Part shown: piece by piece, positions 9,454 through 20,566 of the stretch
How the letters are laid out: every line of letters begins with the position of its first letter
How positions within the stretch are numbered: position 1 is the stretch's first letter
Source: Platanthera guangdongensis
Lineage: Eukaryota; Streptophyta; Magnoliopsida; Asparagales; Orchidaceae
Direction: 5' to 3'
Length of the DNA stretch: 64,000 bases
Assembly (NCBI GenBank): GCA_039583875.1
Contig: CM077157.1
Coordinates: 74,462,346-74,526,345 of the forward strand
The notes under the pieces: generated by a model
What the model was told of the DNA's origin: nothing
Seen by the model: only the letters and a program-made list of their open reading frames with translations
Databases searched by the model: none
Program-made: the position numbers and the translations under genes

Positions 9454-11180
9454 TTTTATGGGCAATTTATTAGTAAGGGCCGCCGAGCAGACAGCGTTGA
9501 GAGATACATGTGAAATATCCTCTAATTTACGTTTATTAGAAAGTAGTTCTTTTAAAAATTTCGCATATTTGGGCATTTGTGAGATAGCCTCGCAAAAAGG
9601 AACATTAATATGAATTTGTTTTAATAATAAAATAAATTTTGCATATTGCGCGTCCTTACGCTCGTTTCTAACTTATGCGGATATGGAAGAGCCTTGTTTA
9701 AAATAAATTTTTCTTTTATAATTGGTAAAGGCGGCGTAAGCGAAGAAAGGGGAAGAGGGGTCGGAGGTGAAATATGTACCTGAGGGTCGGTCCGTTTTGG
9801 ATCGACCACCTCCTTTCCGCTACGGAGGGTTATAGCGTTGGCGTTCTCCCGGGGATTGGGCTTCGTGTTTCCCGGCAGTGCCCCGAGCGCGCGCTCGGAC
9901 ATCATCCTCGCCAGCTATCCAACCTGTTGTTCGAGTGTTTTTAGCGATCCGGTGATGTTCCGGATATTTGACTCGTTGGGCGCAATATACTTCGAAAAAT
10001 TTTCCTCCATCGGGGAGGGTTTCGGAAGAGGAGGAGGAAGAAATCCGGGAGCATAAGAAATAGGGGGACGCTGAGCATTATTCGGGTTGCTCCACGAGAA
10101 GTTGGGGTGATTCCTCCAACTCGGATTATAGTTATTACTATAAGGGTTGTTGTTGGGGTTGAAGGGAGGACGGCCCGAATTTCCCATGAAGTCCACGAAC
10201 TCTTCAGCCACGCAGACATTAGGGGGAATAAAACAAGGTGGAGTGGAGGAGGCAGCAGACATCTCCGCCACCTACTTTGTTAACCTTTCAACTTGAAGGG
10301 TCAAGAGAGCAGTGACATCCACTTCAAAAAGACCAGCCGCCGGCTTTGGGCGTCCCCGCGGGACGTTCCATTGATAGGCGTTCATAGCCATCTCTTCGAA
10401 TAAAGCCTGGGCGGCCTCGGGGGTTTTGTTGTTGAGAGTACCCCCGGCAGCCGCGTCAATCATTTGACGCGTCTGAAAATTTAGCCCATTATAAAAAATT
10501 TGAACTTGCAACCACGTTGGCAGCGCGTGGTGCGGGCAACGGCGGAGGAATTCCTTAAACCGTTCCCAAGTCTCGTATAGAGACTCAGGATCGTTTTGCA
10601 CAAACGAAGAAATGTCCGCCCGCAACTTTGCAGTTTTTGCGGGCGCAAAGTACTTCGTTAGGAACCGTTCCGTCAACTCAGCCCACATGGTGATACATCC
10701 TTGCGGGAGGGCATTCAACCACGCCTTGGCTTTGGACTTAAGGGAAAAAGGAAATAAGCGCAAACGAATGGCGTCATCAGTGATGCCATTAATCTTGAAG
10801 GTGTCGCATATCTCCAAGAAATTGGACAAGTGGACATTCGGGTCCTCATCCGGCAGTCCATCGAACTGCACGGCGTTTTGGAACATTTGAATGACACTTG
10901 ACTTTATTTCAAAATTATTATTGGCCACCGCAGGGCGAACAATACTCGACCCAGAATCATCCAGGTTAGGCCGAGCGTAATAGGACATAGTACGCTCGGC
11001 CGCCGGGGGAAGGTTAGGCGCGGCCATAACTACAACAGTAGGTTCTCCGATAGATTCCTCGGGATCCAAAGAAGGATTTCGGCGTTGAGATCGAATACGC
11101 GCAAGAGAGAGTTCGATCTCAAGGTCGAAGTCAAAATCTTCAGACTCTGAGGGTTGTCCACGGGTCATACACCCAAACAA
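9454..11180 (-). pseudogene. Athila gag (capsid/nucleocapsid region), interrupted
   Basis: The reading starts at ATG 11180 with 302 residues. These include the retrotransposon gag core (MFQNAVQFDGLPDEDPNVHL, KAKAWLNALPQG, LTERFLTKYFAP, ESLYETWERFKEFLRRCPHH, and a helix ending EEMAMNAYQW). An in-frame TAG at 10272-10274 and another at 9915-9917 interrupt it. The same frame resumes after each (an Asn/Pro-rich region, then LARMMSERALGALPGNT and ITLRSGKEV, a conserved Athila block). A frameshift follows near 9650, and the remaining 200 bp toward the protease are readable in another frame. No CCHC knuckle is visible, as is common in this clade. Confidence 0.85.
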
Positions 11181-11301
11181 AAATAAAACAAAATAAACTT
11201 CTTTTTTTTTGTTTTTAAAATAAAGTTTTTAGTTTTTTTTTTTTAGAAAATAAGTAAAAGTAATAGACTCCGGAATTCGAAATAGCAACTCGAAAAGAGA
11301 T

Positions 11302-11319
11302 TCCCCGGCAACGGCGCCA
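11302..11319 (-). other. Primer-binding site for tRNA-Asp (Athila-like element)
   Basis: The plus strand reads TCCCCGGCAACGGCGCCA, which is the 3' end of plant tRNA-Asp(GUC) including CCA. The element strand is therefore complementary to that tRNA. It lies 6 nt from the 5' LTR end (11326), the normal location for minus-strand priming. Confidence 0.92.
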
Positions 11320-12304
11320 AAAACTTGATGGGCCCGCGAACAGACTCTTACTGTGGTTGGTTCGGTGAGTCGATCGCGGGTTCGCGGGCTTGCTCCGGTA
11401 GGCAAGTGCACCTATCGCAAGTAGTACTCGATATTCGGGGGAATACCGAGGTCGTATTGTTCTCGGGGTCGTGTTGACTATTCTTACTCCTCCGGGAGGA
11501 CTATTATTTTACTGAAAGTAAGGTGGATTTTTTACTTAATAAAAGACGGAAAAGCAAAGGAGCGATTAAAACGATTTAGAAAATATTCGATGAAGGGTTA
11601 ACGCTCGGCATCGAATCGGATTAAGACTAAAACAATTTTTAATAATTTTAGGACTTAGTTTTCAATTTAATAAAAGGCAACTTGGCCGTGGAGGTTCCAC
11701 AAATGTGAGCGCACTTATCTCTTGGAATATTGCTCACCTGAACGTTAAGACTATTCGACCGAACGTTAGTCCGACGAAGGATTCCTCTTAACGCCCGCTT
11801 TACGCTAAGAACCCCGCTATTGGGTGGGGAACCCAATCCGGTACAATTACGCTTGTCCTCTTTCGAGGGTATGCACGCAACTCTATTTACCCTTGGGTGA
11901 TCGGTCCATATGCACGGCCTCTCGGCTAGCTAGAATATGGACTACGGAAATAGGGCCCACACATCGATATGTGGTCCTACGCGTCGTAAACCCGGGGTAA
12001 ACCTTAAGTGCTTAAATTAAAATGAAAAAAAGAGCTTCAATTATTAGAAATCATTTTAAATGTCCCAATGCTCTTCGATGTCGAGGCTAATAGCGATTAG
12101 CCACACATCGGTATGGGGACGGCTTATAATTTAGTGAGGTCGCGAGTTCGAAATTAAACGCTAATGATTATAAGAAGGGGACATAAAACAAAACAATAAT
12201 TTAGAAAGCTAAAAAGTTAACTAAAATGAGAACTCACGCACACTCCAAATTATAAATTAAATAGAAACTAAGTTACACATAAAAGAAATTTGCATATTTC
12301 AAAT

Positions 12305-12650
12305 TTGCGAGTCCAACTCAAACGAGTGGGGGCGGTAAATAAAAGCTGAAAATTGCAAGTCCTACTCAAACGAGTAGGACTGAAATGAAAGCGAGTCCTA
12401 CTCAAATGAGTAGGAGAAAATAAATGCGATTACAGGGCGATAAAATCCGCCATTAAACTCAAGTGAGTAGGCGGAAAAATAAAGAAAAATTACAAATCCT
12501 ACTCAAACGAGTAGACGGGAAATAAAGTCCGGCCATTAAACTCAAGTGAGTAGGCGGAAAAATAAAGAAAGAAAATTACAAGTCCTACTCGAACGAGTAG
12601 TACTGAAAATGAAAACGATGCGTCATTTAACTCTTAACGAGTAGGCGAAA
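12305..12650. repeat. CCTACTC...GAGTAGG hairpin array (5' LTR copy)
   Basis: Same array as 1565-1915, with a few point changes that weaken individual stems. Confidence 0.85.
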
Positions 12651-13669
12651 ATAAATGCACATGAACACACACACTCCATATGAATTTTAAGAAAGCAATA
12701 AAGCTAACACCTACACTCACACACTCTACATAATTTGAACAAAGCATTAAAAGAAAGCATTAAAAGAAAGCATTAAACTTTAACACCTACACTCACACAC
12801 TCTACACAATTTGAATCAAAGCATTAAAACTTATTTTCATACACTCACACACACAACATGAAAATTAAGAAGACAAAAGAAAATTTATGCTCATACACTC
12901 ACACACACTAATTGAAAGAAAAATGAAAGTTACCTAAAAATTAAAACTTTTACTTTTTTCAAGCTTAGGTTTTGCCAAAAACAAATAAAAAGAAGAAATT
13001 ACAATTTTTAGAAGACAAAAGTTTTTCAAAACAAATTAAAAAACCAAAGTTTTTGGAAAATTAAAATTTCAACATTTTCATTCCTAGGATTTCATAAAAG
13101 TGCTAAAAAAGTTGAAATAAAAAGAGAAAGAAAAAAAGGGTTTTCATCCTAAAATAAAACTAAGTAAAAAATCAAAAAAAACTTTAGTAACTCTTTTACA
13201 CATTCATAAGAGTGAAGATGTTGAAGAAATTAAAAGAAGACATGAAAAAAAGGAAAAACCTAATTCATCATTTCATGAATTTCTAACAAAACCTAACTTG
13301 AGAAAAATTAAAGGCATGTAAAGTAAATAAATAACACTCATACACACACACACACATTTCATAAATGAAGAACTAAATGAAGAACAAAGATAAAACCATG
13401 GATAAAAAGGAGAAGGGAAAGTGGGCACAAGTGTTCATTCCAAAGCCAAATATGAAGAGAAAATCTAACATTTATTGATTAAAGGAAACTATTACAAGCT
13501 ATTACAAGAGCTAAAGCTAAAGCAAAAACAAACATGAAAGAAAAGAGGGAGAAATCTCCTTACATAGCTTTAGAAATCACGGATGCAGCCCACAAAAAGA
13601 CAATAAAATGGCCCAAAAAATCTGAACCCTTGGACCTTACAGAACTGGGCAATTTATAGGCAAAAAATT

Positions 13670-14020
13670 CTAAGTACACGCCCTAGGTCACGGGCGTGTA
13701 GGGGGGGTGGGGGGGGGGGCGTTACAGTACTATTCATGAAGGGGGCCGGCGATTGGACAGGAAAGTTGACTTCGGGCTGAGTTCGCGCAGTCACGCCCCA
13801 GGTCACGGGCGTGACTCTGGGCATGTCGGGGAGGTAGAACGGGCGCGGGTTGCGCCGAAAGTCTTGGCAGCATCTTGTCGGGCTAGCTGGAAAGGTCACG
13901 CCCCAGGTCACGGCGTGACGCCGGCGTGTCAAGCTTGTACTTCAGAAATCGTCCGATTTCACGGGAAATGCAATGTCACGGCCCGGTCACGGGCAGTGAC
14001 CAAAGTGTCACAGGCGTGTA
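13670..14020. repeat. CACGCCC/GGGCGTG palindrome array in Athila 5' LTR
   Basis: Fewer units than the left LTR. TCACGCCCC...GGGCGTGA pairs lie near 13678, 13792 and 13895, with a degraded pair near 13975. A G-run at 13700-13720 interrupts it. Confidence 0.82.
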
Positions 14021-14194
14021 CTGCCCAATTTTGGCAGATTTTGGAAATTTTTCTGCAAAATAAAATAAAGCAAGTTACTAATAAATTTACAAGAATAGGA
14101 GCATTTTATTGAACAAAAATAAGTAAAAACGACGAAAATAAATGAAAATAACTAAATTAATGTGCATAAAAATACCCATATTTACAAGTCATCA

Positions 14195-14199
14195 CCTGC
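14195..14199. other. Target-site duplication of the Athila-like element (right copy)
   Basis: cctgc, identical to 589-593. Confidence 0.93.
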
Positions 14200-14318
14200 C
14201 AAAACACCAAGCAAGACACGCTCATGGACACAACCGTGTCCTATGCCGTGTACCCCTATACAGGCACCAAAATTTTATTGGACACGATCAGCTCAAATAC
14301 GATTTTCGGGGCGTTACA
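14200..14318 (-). repeat. Family-X LTR copy a, part right of the Athila insertion
   Basis: Continues the LTR broken at 588, with more GACACG/CGTGTC motifs, and ends cggggcgttaca at 14318, the same type of terminus as other LTRs in the window. Confidence 0.72.
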
Positions 14319-14509
14319 ATTGGAGTTAATCGGATGGGGTGTTACAATTGTAACACTCTAATAAAATTGGAGTTAATCTGGTTCCAGTTGGACCTTCTAC
14401 AGTGGGTTCTACAGTTGGTTATATGCCATACGATGGATGGGAGTGTTACATATGAGCATTGGTTCTACAGTTGGACGATTAGTCAGATTTTACTTAAAGA
14501 AAACGAACG
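14319..14509. other. Scrambled family-X remnant with inverted LTR fragment
   Basis: About 190 bp between two family-X LTRs in place of an internal region. The segment 14381-14450 is an inverted, diverged copy of the first ~50 bp of the LTR at 14526. It also holds short local duplications (GGAGTTAATC twice, GTTCTACAGTTGG twice) and an 'aaagaaaacgaacggctc' block also found near 250. No coding sequence or polypurine tract is visible. Confidence 0.65.
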
Positions 14510-14521
14510 GCTCTGATACCA
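14510..14521 (-). other. Primer-binding site (tRNA-Met) of family-X remnant
   Basis: The plus strand reads GCTCTGATACCA, a perfect 12-nt match to the reverse complement of TGGTATCAGAGC, 4 nt from the LTR start at 14526. The same layout is seen in E2. Confidence 0.83.
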
Positions 14522-14525
14522 AATT

Positions 14526-14700
14526 TGTAACACCCCCATCCGTCATATGACATATAACAGAAGGTCCAGCTGGAACCCGACGCCATATACTACGGACTGT
14601 CGGAAGGGCTACGTATTAATAACCAAACAATCCAATTAAGACTACTCGTCGTAACACAGCATTCTAGCGGAATCTCTTAAACAGTTGAAAAGAAACCCAT
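14526..14700 (-). repeat. Family-X LTR copy b, truncated
   Basis: Starts TGTAACACCCCCATCC and resembles the LTR starts at 24543, 31909 and 54382 (catataacagaaggtcc, gccatatac, acagcattctagcgg). Similarity ends at about 14690-14700, where the Sirevirus-like sequence begins. No target duplication is visible at that junction. Confidence 0.75.
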
Positions 14701-14867
14701 AATAGTAATCAAATTAAGCAGGTGTTGAAGTTGTAATAGCAGAAATGATAGCAGCAGATGTAGTAGAAGCAGTAACAATAGCAGCAACAACTATGGGCTC
14801 TGAGAGGTGACAGCAGCAACAACAGTCTCACTAACAGCAACTGAAACAGAAGGAATGTCATCAAAGA

Positions 14868-16033
14868 CTACAGAAGTCTCAAATTCAGGTGCCTCTGATA
14901 TAAGAATTTCCTTGGAAATTGATTCAACAGTAAGAACAGAAACTTCAGCAGTAGTAGGGGCAACAATAGCAGAAGCAACAATATACTTTCTTCAGAAGAA
15001 GCTGCAGCATCAACATTTTCAGCAGCAGCAAATACTGAATTGACAAAGGAGGTGATAATGCTTGGGTCACAACAAGAAAATGGCACAAGTGCCTTGGATA
15101 GATCCTCTGGAGGCTGGACAGCATTGACCTCTGGCAGACAGCTGAAGTAAAACTGATCAAAAGATGAAAGCAAAGACCTGAGCTCTATTGCAAGGACTGC
15201 AGCAAGAGGACTTTGTGCTTGAGGCACAGCAACAACAGCAGGAGGAGCTTGTGCTTGAGGCATAGCAATAGTAGCAGTAGCAACAGACAGGCTCACAGAA
15301 GCAGTCATAGAAGCAGCTGCAGCAACAGCAACAGTATGAAGACTCACTTCATATGGCATCTCCCCCTGCCTAGATTCATACGGGTCTGGATCAAGGCACA
15401 TTGCTGTAGGGGCTGCCTGAGGGAAGACGGAAGAGAGCCTGGCAGAGAGAGCTGCCACTGATAGGTGTAATGGAGCCAAGGAGATCTCCAACAGCAGAGA
15501 GAGCCTGGGAGCAAGCAACTCATACAGCCTGTCAGCAAGGGCTGGGAGGTCTACTTGCTCAAGGGTTACTGGAGCATAGGTAGAAGATATAGGAGCAGCT
15601 GATGGGTCTGGTAGAGGAGAGCTGGTGAATGGTGGAAGGGATGGCTGAGGTGTTGGTAAGGTGGATGTGGAGGACAGGGGAATGGAGATAGATAGGGTGA
15701 ATGTTGGTTGGTCAATGATTTGGTGTAGAAGGTCTTGAAAGGAAGTGGAGGAAGAGGGTAACTCAGGAGGAGAGGATGGGGAATCATCCATAAAGGAATC
15801 ATCAATTAGGGTGAAGGATGGATAAGAGGGTGATGAGGTGACATCTGGTGGAGGGTAGGAGAATAGTGGATGAAAATGTTCTTCTGGTGTTGGTAGAATA
15901 GGTACTGGAGATGCTGTGGATGTTGGAGAGGGGCTGGATATGATGATGGTGGATGGAGCTGGAATGGTAGATGGTATGGGAAGGGATGGAATTGGAGGAG
16001 GAGGAGGAGAGGCAACAACAGCAGGCAGGTCAT
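14868..16033 (-). pseudogene. Ser/Pro/Ala-rich extension downstream of the Sirevirus extra ORF
   Basis: Two long open stretches in different frames (16033-15806 and 15791-14868). The larger codes for 307 residues rich in Ser, Pro and Ala with hydrophobic Leu runs, then an Ala/Val-rich stretch and poly-Leu near its end. It probably continues the protein beginning at 16822 after frame loss near 16066. Proline-rich regions are reported in the env-like proteins of SIRE-type elements. The Leu runs could be membrane segments or just translation of a CAG/AGC-rich repeat in an unintended frame. Function unknown. The region 14701-14867 is similar low-complexity DNA. Confidence 0.5.
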
Positions 16034-16066
16034 CTGCAGGGGCAGAGACCTATGGAGGAGTGACTC

Positions 16067-16822
16067 TTAGAGTCCTTGTGCCTGAAGGAGTACTGGAGGA
16101 GGGCCTGCTGGGCTTGCTGATTTGTCTGTCCCACTTTCCAAGATGGCACAAGACAGTCTCTTGGAAGCATTGATATGGATTCCAGAGGAGACCAGCAAGG
16201 CAGGGCACCTGTGCTGCAGAAACACTCCAATGATCCTTCCAAAGTTAACAAAACTTTTGTTGATTTTCTTCTTGATGAGGTCAAAGAAGATTTCTCCCCA
16301 GTTCAGATTCTTCTTGTCTACAAGAGCTCCCATGAGGCAGAGCTGATGCCTTGAAATTATATCATGTGCAGAGTGCTTAGCCAGTAGCACTTTCCTCACA
16401 ACATCTGCCATAAATCTGTATTCCACAGATAGGTTCCTTTTGAAGAGCTTGCTAGGGTTGCCCTCTGAATGACCCATTCTGGCAAGCAGTTCAGAATACT
16501 CATCTCCAGATAAGTCAGCAGTATCTTCTCCATTCCTCAACTCAAAAACTTCTGATAGAATTGCTGGGGTTAGAGGTACCTGAGTTCCAGATATAGACCC
16601 AACAATGGTGGAGTTATCTTGATTGTGGGCAGTATAAACCCATTCCTTTATCTCATCAGAATCAAGCTTTATCCTTGTGGTCATTATTGCTGTCAGATTC
16701 TGGTCTTTGAACAATCCCAAAATATCTTGAAAAACCTGGTCAGTTGTGCTGAATGATTCCATGTCGATGTCAAAAGCAGCATCAAACTTCATAGCAGAAA
16801 GAACAGTAACTGACACAGCCAT
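16067..16822 (-). CDS. Additional ORF downstream of copia pol (putative plant transposon protein-like)
   Basis: 251 codons open from ATG 16822 (MAVSVTVLSAMKFD). The middle (IKEWVY..., VPLTPAILSEVFEL, a GDEYSELLARMG segment, RFMADVVRKVLLAKHSAHDIISRHQL, DLIKKKI) has the layout of the 'putative plant transposon protein' domain found in the extra ORFs of several plant retroelements. In Sireviruses an ORF in this position is called env-like. I see no signal peptide and no clear transmembrane segment in this part, so an envelope role is not supported by the sequence. It starts about 520 bp after the pol stop on the same strand. Being intact while pol has at least four breaks is notable. Confidence 0.6.
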   Translation of the reverse strand: MAVSVTVLSAMKFDAAFDIDMESFSTTDQVFQDILGLFKDQNLTAIMTTRIKLDSDEIKEWVYTAHNQDNSTIVGSISGTQVPLTPAILSEVFELRNGEDTADLSGDEYSELLARMGHSEGNPSKLFKRNLSVEYRFMADVVRKVLLAKHSAHDIISRHQLCLMGALVDKKNLNWGEIFFDLIKKKINKSFVNFGRIIGVFLQHRCPALLVSSGIHINASKRLSCAILESGTDKSASPAGPPPVLLQAQGL

Positions 16823-17346
16823 GGGTACCTACAAAAATTCAACAAACAAAACGACTAAGTGTAGAGCTGTTTGGAGGGAAAGAAAATTCTTGCAGAGAAA
16901 TCGAAAGCGCAAAAGAGAACGACGGCGAAAAATGAGTTTTATATTAGGGTTCGACGCAGAATTGGAAAGATCGTTGAACTCAGTTCTTCGATCGAGGCTT
17001 CTAAAGAATCTGAAGAGTCTTCAACATCGTCGATCTCTGTTCGACGATATGGGAGAGTGTCGAGCTCCGTTCGACGATCGTTCAGAGAATAAAATCGTCG
17101 AGCACCGTTCGACGATCGTTGACCGGAAGAGATAGTTCATACTATCTGAGAGACGCTGAACTCAGTTCGACGATTTTGGAAATCGTCGATCTCCGTTCGA
17201 CGATCTTGGGGCAAATCGTCGAGCACAGTTCAGAGATCAGAAAAATTCTAGACACTAAGAAAAATCAGAATGTTTGCCTAGTCTTGGTCAATTTTAAGCT
17301 TTCAAAATCTTGGATATTATTTAAGACTTCCTCCATCTAACATTCC
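16823..17346 (-). other. Pol/extra-ORF spacer with ATCGTCGA palindrome array
   Basis: No coding sequence is recognised. The stretch 16970-17240 holds repeated imperfect palindromes of the type ATCGTCGA-N6-TTCGACGAT. The same motif fills part of gag (20690-20915) and of the LTR (23745-24045). Confidence 0.75.
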
Positions 17347-18912
17347 TCACTGATTTAGGAAGAAGGTGTGTTTCTTTTCATCCAAGGGCTTGGTGAAAAT
17401 ATCTCCCCTTTGTAAATCAGTTGGGATATAGTGTAGTTCAATTTTATTCTTTTCAACATTATCCCTTAAGAAATGATGCCTAATCTCTATGTGTTTTGTC
17501 CTACTATGGAGGACTGGATTTTGAGCTATAGAGATAGCACTAGTATTGTCACAAAAGATTTTAGACTTCTCTAAGTTGTAGCCATAGTCTAGGAGTTGGT
17601 TTTGAATCCACAAGATTTGTGAACAACAACTGCCTGCAACCATATATTCAACTTCAGCAGTTGAAGTTGACACAGATGTTTGTTTCTTACAAAACCACGA
17701 GACAAGTCTGTCACCAAGGAACTGACAAGTTCCACTGGTGCTTTTCCTGTCAATTCAGCATCCAGCATAGTCAACATCAGAGAATCCAGTTAAATCAAAT
17801 GCTGAATCTTTTGGATACCAGAGACCTAGATTTGGACAACTTTTAACATACCTGAGAATCCTCTTTACTAGTGTTAGGTGTGACTCTCTAGGGCTTACTT
17901 GGAACCTAGCACATATACATGTAGCAAACATTATATCTGGTCTACTAGCTGTAAGATACAGTAAAGAGCCAATCATTGCTCTATATGTTGTCTGATCAAC
18001 AGGTTTGCCATGTTCATCAGCATCTAATACAACATTAGTAGGTATGGGTATTTTCATACAAGATGCTTCAGACATACCAAATTTCTTAACCAACTCATTT
18101 GCATACTTGGTTTGTGAAATGAAGATGCCTTCAGCATGCTGTTTGACTTGCAATCCTAGGAAGAAGGATAGCTCACCCATGCTACTCATCTCAAATTTAG
18201 AATGCATCAGGTTAGAAAACCTTATGCACAATTTGGAGTCAGTAGAACCAAAAATAATATCGTCTACATAAATTTGTACTAGTAGGTTATGGGACTTATG
18301 GGTTCTAATGAAAAGAGTTTGGTCTAATCTACCCCTTATAAAACCATTTTCCAAGAGAAAGCATGCTAGAGTCTCATACAATGCTCTAGGAGCTTGCTCG
18401 AGACCATATTATTCTTTGTTCAGTCTAAAAACATAATCAGGAAAAGTAGGAGAGATAAAACCTGGAGGTTGTCTGACATAAACTTCCTCTTTGATGTCTC
18501 CATTTAGAAATGCACTTTTGACATCCATCTGATATACCTTGAAGCCTTTGTGTGCTGCATAAGCTAGAAATATTCTGATGGCTTCTAGTCTTGCAACTGG
18601 TGCAAAGGTCTGGTCGTAGTCTATTCCTTCTTCTTGAGAGTATCCCTGAGCAACTAGCCTTGCCTTGTTCCTTATAATTACTCCTTGATCATCCAATTTG
18701 TTTCTGAATACCCATTTTGTTTCAACAATTGAGTGATCCTTAGGCTTTGGCACTAGTTCCCAAACTTTGTTCCTCTCAAATTGATGCAACTCTTCTTGCA
18801 TTGCAATGATCCAGTGTGGATCTTGCTCTGCATCTTGAATGGACTGAGGTTCAATTTGAGATAGGAAGTAGGTGTGCAACAGGTTTTGGATGACCTGATT
18901 TCTGGTTTGCAC
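17347..18912 (-). pseudogene. Sirevirus reverse transcriptase and RNase H
   Basis: RT begins in 18912-18409 ([80 protein letters not shown]). After an in-frame TAA at 18409-18411 it continues 18381-17755 with the catalytic QIYVDDIIFGS box. After a further break at about 17755 the RNase H part (STAEVEYMVAGSC, IFCDNTSAI, HSRTKHIEIRHHFLRD, GDIFTKPL) runs 17673-17347. Catalytic residues that can be seen are kept, but the breaks make this copy inactive. This is the copia arrangement, with RT following integrase. Confidence 0.9.
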
Positions 18913-19092
18913 ACCAGCTGAGATTTCTCCAATTATTTGGGAAATTGGATGGTCTCTTGATGTTACTAAATCAACAGGGGGTGTTGATTGTTCACCAACC
19001 TGTGTTGTTTCCTCTTGTGGTACAACAACTGACTCTTCAAGTTGTTCTTCAATATGTTGAGCATTTCCTTCATCTTCACTGCTTTCATCCTC

Positions 19093-20478
19093 TTAAGTAA
19101 CCTGTAACTTGTTCAAGTCTTCAACTAGAGAATGTTCCTGCAAGGGTTCTATGGTAGAAGAAATTTTCTCCTTGAAAGACATGTTAGTTTCATCAAATGA
19201 AATGTGAACAGATTCCTCAATTTTTAAAGATGATTTGTTATAGACCATATAAGCCTTGCTGATCATGGAGTATCCCAGAAACACTCCTTCATCAGCTTTG
19301 GCTTGAAATTTTGCTAAATATTTCTTGTCATTATTATGAATGTAGCAAATGCAACCAAAGACTCTAAAATAGTCAACTTTAGGTTTCTTCCCTTTGAGTA
19401 ATTCATAGAGAGTCTTTCCCTTTAGTTTATGTATCAGACTTCTATTCAGCACATAGTTGGAGGTGTTCACTGCCTCTGCCCAAAAGGATAGAGGAAGGTG
19501 AGCATCTGACAACAATGTAGTGGCAGATTCAATACATGTTCTATTTTTCCTTTCAGCTACCCCATTTTGTTGAGGAGTTCTAGGAGCTGAGATAGTATGC
19601 CTGATCCCTTCATTCTGACAGAACTCTTGCATAAGAAGAGAATCAAACTCTATCCCATGATCACTTCTGATCAGGACAATGTGAGTATTGAACTCAATAT
19701 GTATACATTTGAGAAACTCTGTCAGACACTTAAAGTTATCAGACTTCTTCCTTAGAAAGAACACCCAAGTGAATCTAGAGAAGTCATCTACAGCTACTAA
19801 AGTGTAGGATTTCCCTCCTAGGCTTTGTACTGTGATGGGTCCAAAAAGATCCATGTGTAACAGATACAATATCCTAGGTGAATCACTCTTATTAAGTGAC
19901 TTAAAGCTGTTTTTAGTTTGCTTGCCTAATTGATAAGCCCTGCAGAGTCCTTCCTTCTTGTAGGGGCCAGAAGGTAGTCCTCTAACAAGGTTGTCCTTGG
20001 ATAGCCTAGCAATAGTTCTAAGGTTTAGGTGTCCTAATCTCTTATGCCATAAAATATTTGGTCTACAGACAGAGTTGAACAAGCAGATATCTACATCAGT
20101 TGAAAGAAAATCTACTAGATAGATGTTACCTTTCCTTTTACCTGTCAACACAGTTCTGTTGTCTTCTGACTTGATTTTGCATAAGGCTTTGCTGAAGGTC
20201 ACCTGGTAGTCTTCATCACACAGCTGACTGATACTAATTAGGTTGTTCTTCAGTCCTTCCACATAAGCTACCTTCTTGAAAGTTACTGATCCAATCTGGA
20301 CTGCACCATATCCTTTAGTCTGTCCAAAGTTTGAATCACCAAAGATAACTTTGGGTCCAAGCTTGGCTCTGAAGGATGTGAGGTTGTCCTTGTTCCCTGT
20401 CATGTGCTTAGAGCACCCACTATCCAAGTACCATTGCTGGTTAGATGTTGGATAGGTCTTCACCTGCACATAAGACAA
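19093..20478 (-). pseudogene. Sirevirus protease and integrase
   Basis: 461 residues in one open frame. Protease active site WYLDSGCSKHMTG (Asp about 19); GAG-pre-integrase zinc region (WHKRLGH...; one expected zinc Cys near residue 182 is Tyr, in LCRAYQLGKQTK); catalytic core D,D(35)E with Asp about 210 (HMDLFGP), Asp about 273 (IRSDHGIEF) and Glu about 309 (PQQNGVAERKNR), spacing exactly 35. It continues into the integrase C-terminal region until a TAA at 19093-19095, after which the same frame carries on toward RT. Between gag and this ORF there is a TGA and a frame change near an A-run, at about 20490-20569. Confidence 0.9.
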
Positions 20479-20566
20479 TTCATTTGTTTTTGACCCAGTT
20501 TACCTTGGGCCTAGGCTGATAACCTTTAAATTCTGAAATGAAAGACATCCCGGGTTGACTCTTATA

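Larger units (their letters stand above)
594..14194 (-). mobile_element. Athila-like Ty3/gypsy LTR retrotransposon with nested TRIM
   Basis: The element has two long LTRs (594-3657 and 11326-14194), each starting TG and ending CA, and a perfect TSD. The internal region reads on the minus strand: primer site for tRNA-Asp, gag, protease (DLGASINLMP), RT/RNase H and integrase, then about 1.7 kb of non-coding DNA and the polypurine tract. The protease motif, the gag, the tRNA-Asp priming and the hairpin-plus-purine tract are typical of the Athila/Tat branch. The polyprotein carries several in-frame stops and frameshifts, and a TRIM sits in the integrase, so this copy is not autonomous. The LTRs look about 98% identical by eye apart from one indel of roughly 200 bp, so it is a recent insertion. 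Confidence 0.93.
11326..14194 (-). repeat. Athila-like 5' LTR (2869 bp)
   Basis: TG...CA ends. Collinear with 594-3657, with scattered substitutions and small indels. It lacks about 200 bp of the palindrome array present in the left LTR. It repeats the hairpin array (12305-12650), the CACTCACACA stretch and the palindrome array (13670-14020). Confidence 0.93.

Noticed and set aside
10272..10274. Amber codon in Athila gag as programmed readthrough
   Set aside because: Further stops and frameshifts follow, with no conserved downstream signal visible. Simple decay is likelier.
14868..15791. Membrane protein suggested by Leu runs
   Set aside because: The Leu runs are translations of CAG/AGC-rich repeats whose other frames give Ala/Ser/Gln strings. 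The frame is uncertain.
20485..20510. Programmed -1 frameshift between Sirevirus gag and pol at an A-run
   Set aside because: The run is CAAAAAC, not a standard slippery heptamer, and a stop precedes it at 20567. An indel in a homopolymer explains it.
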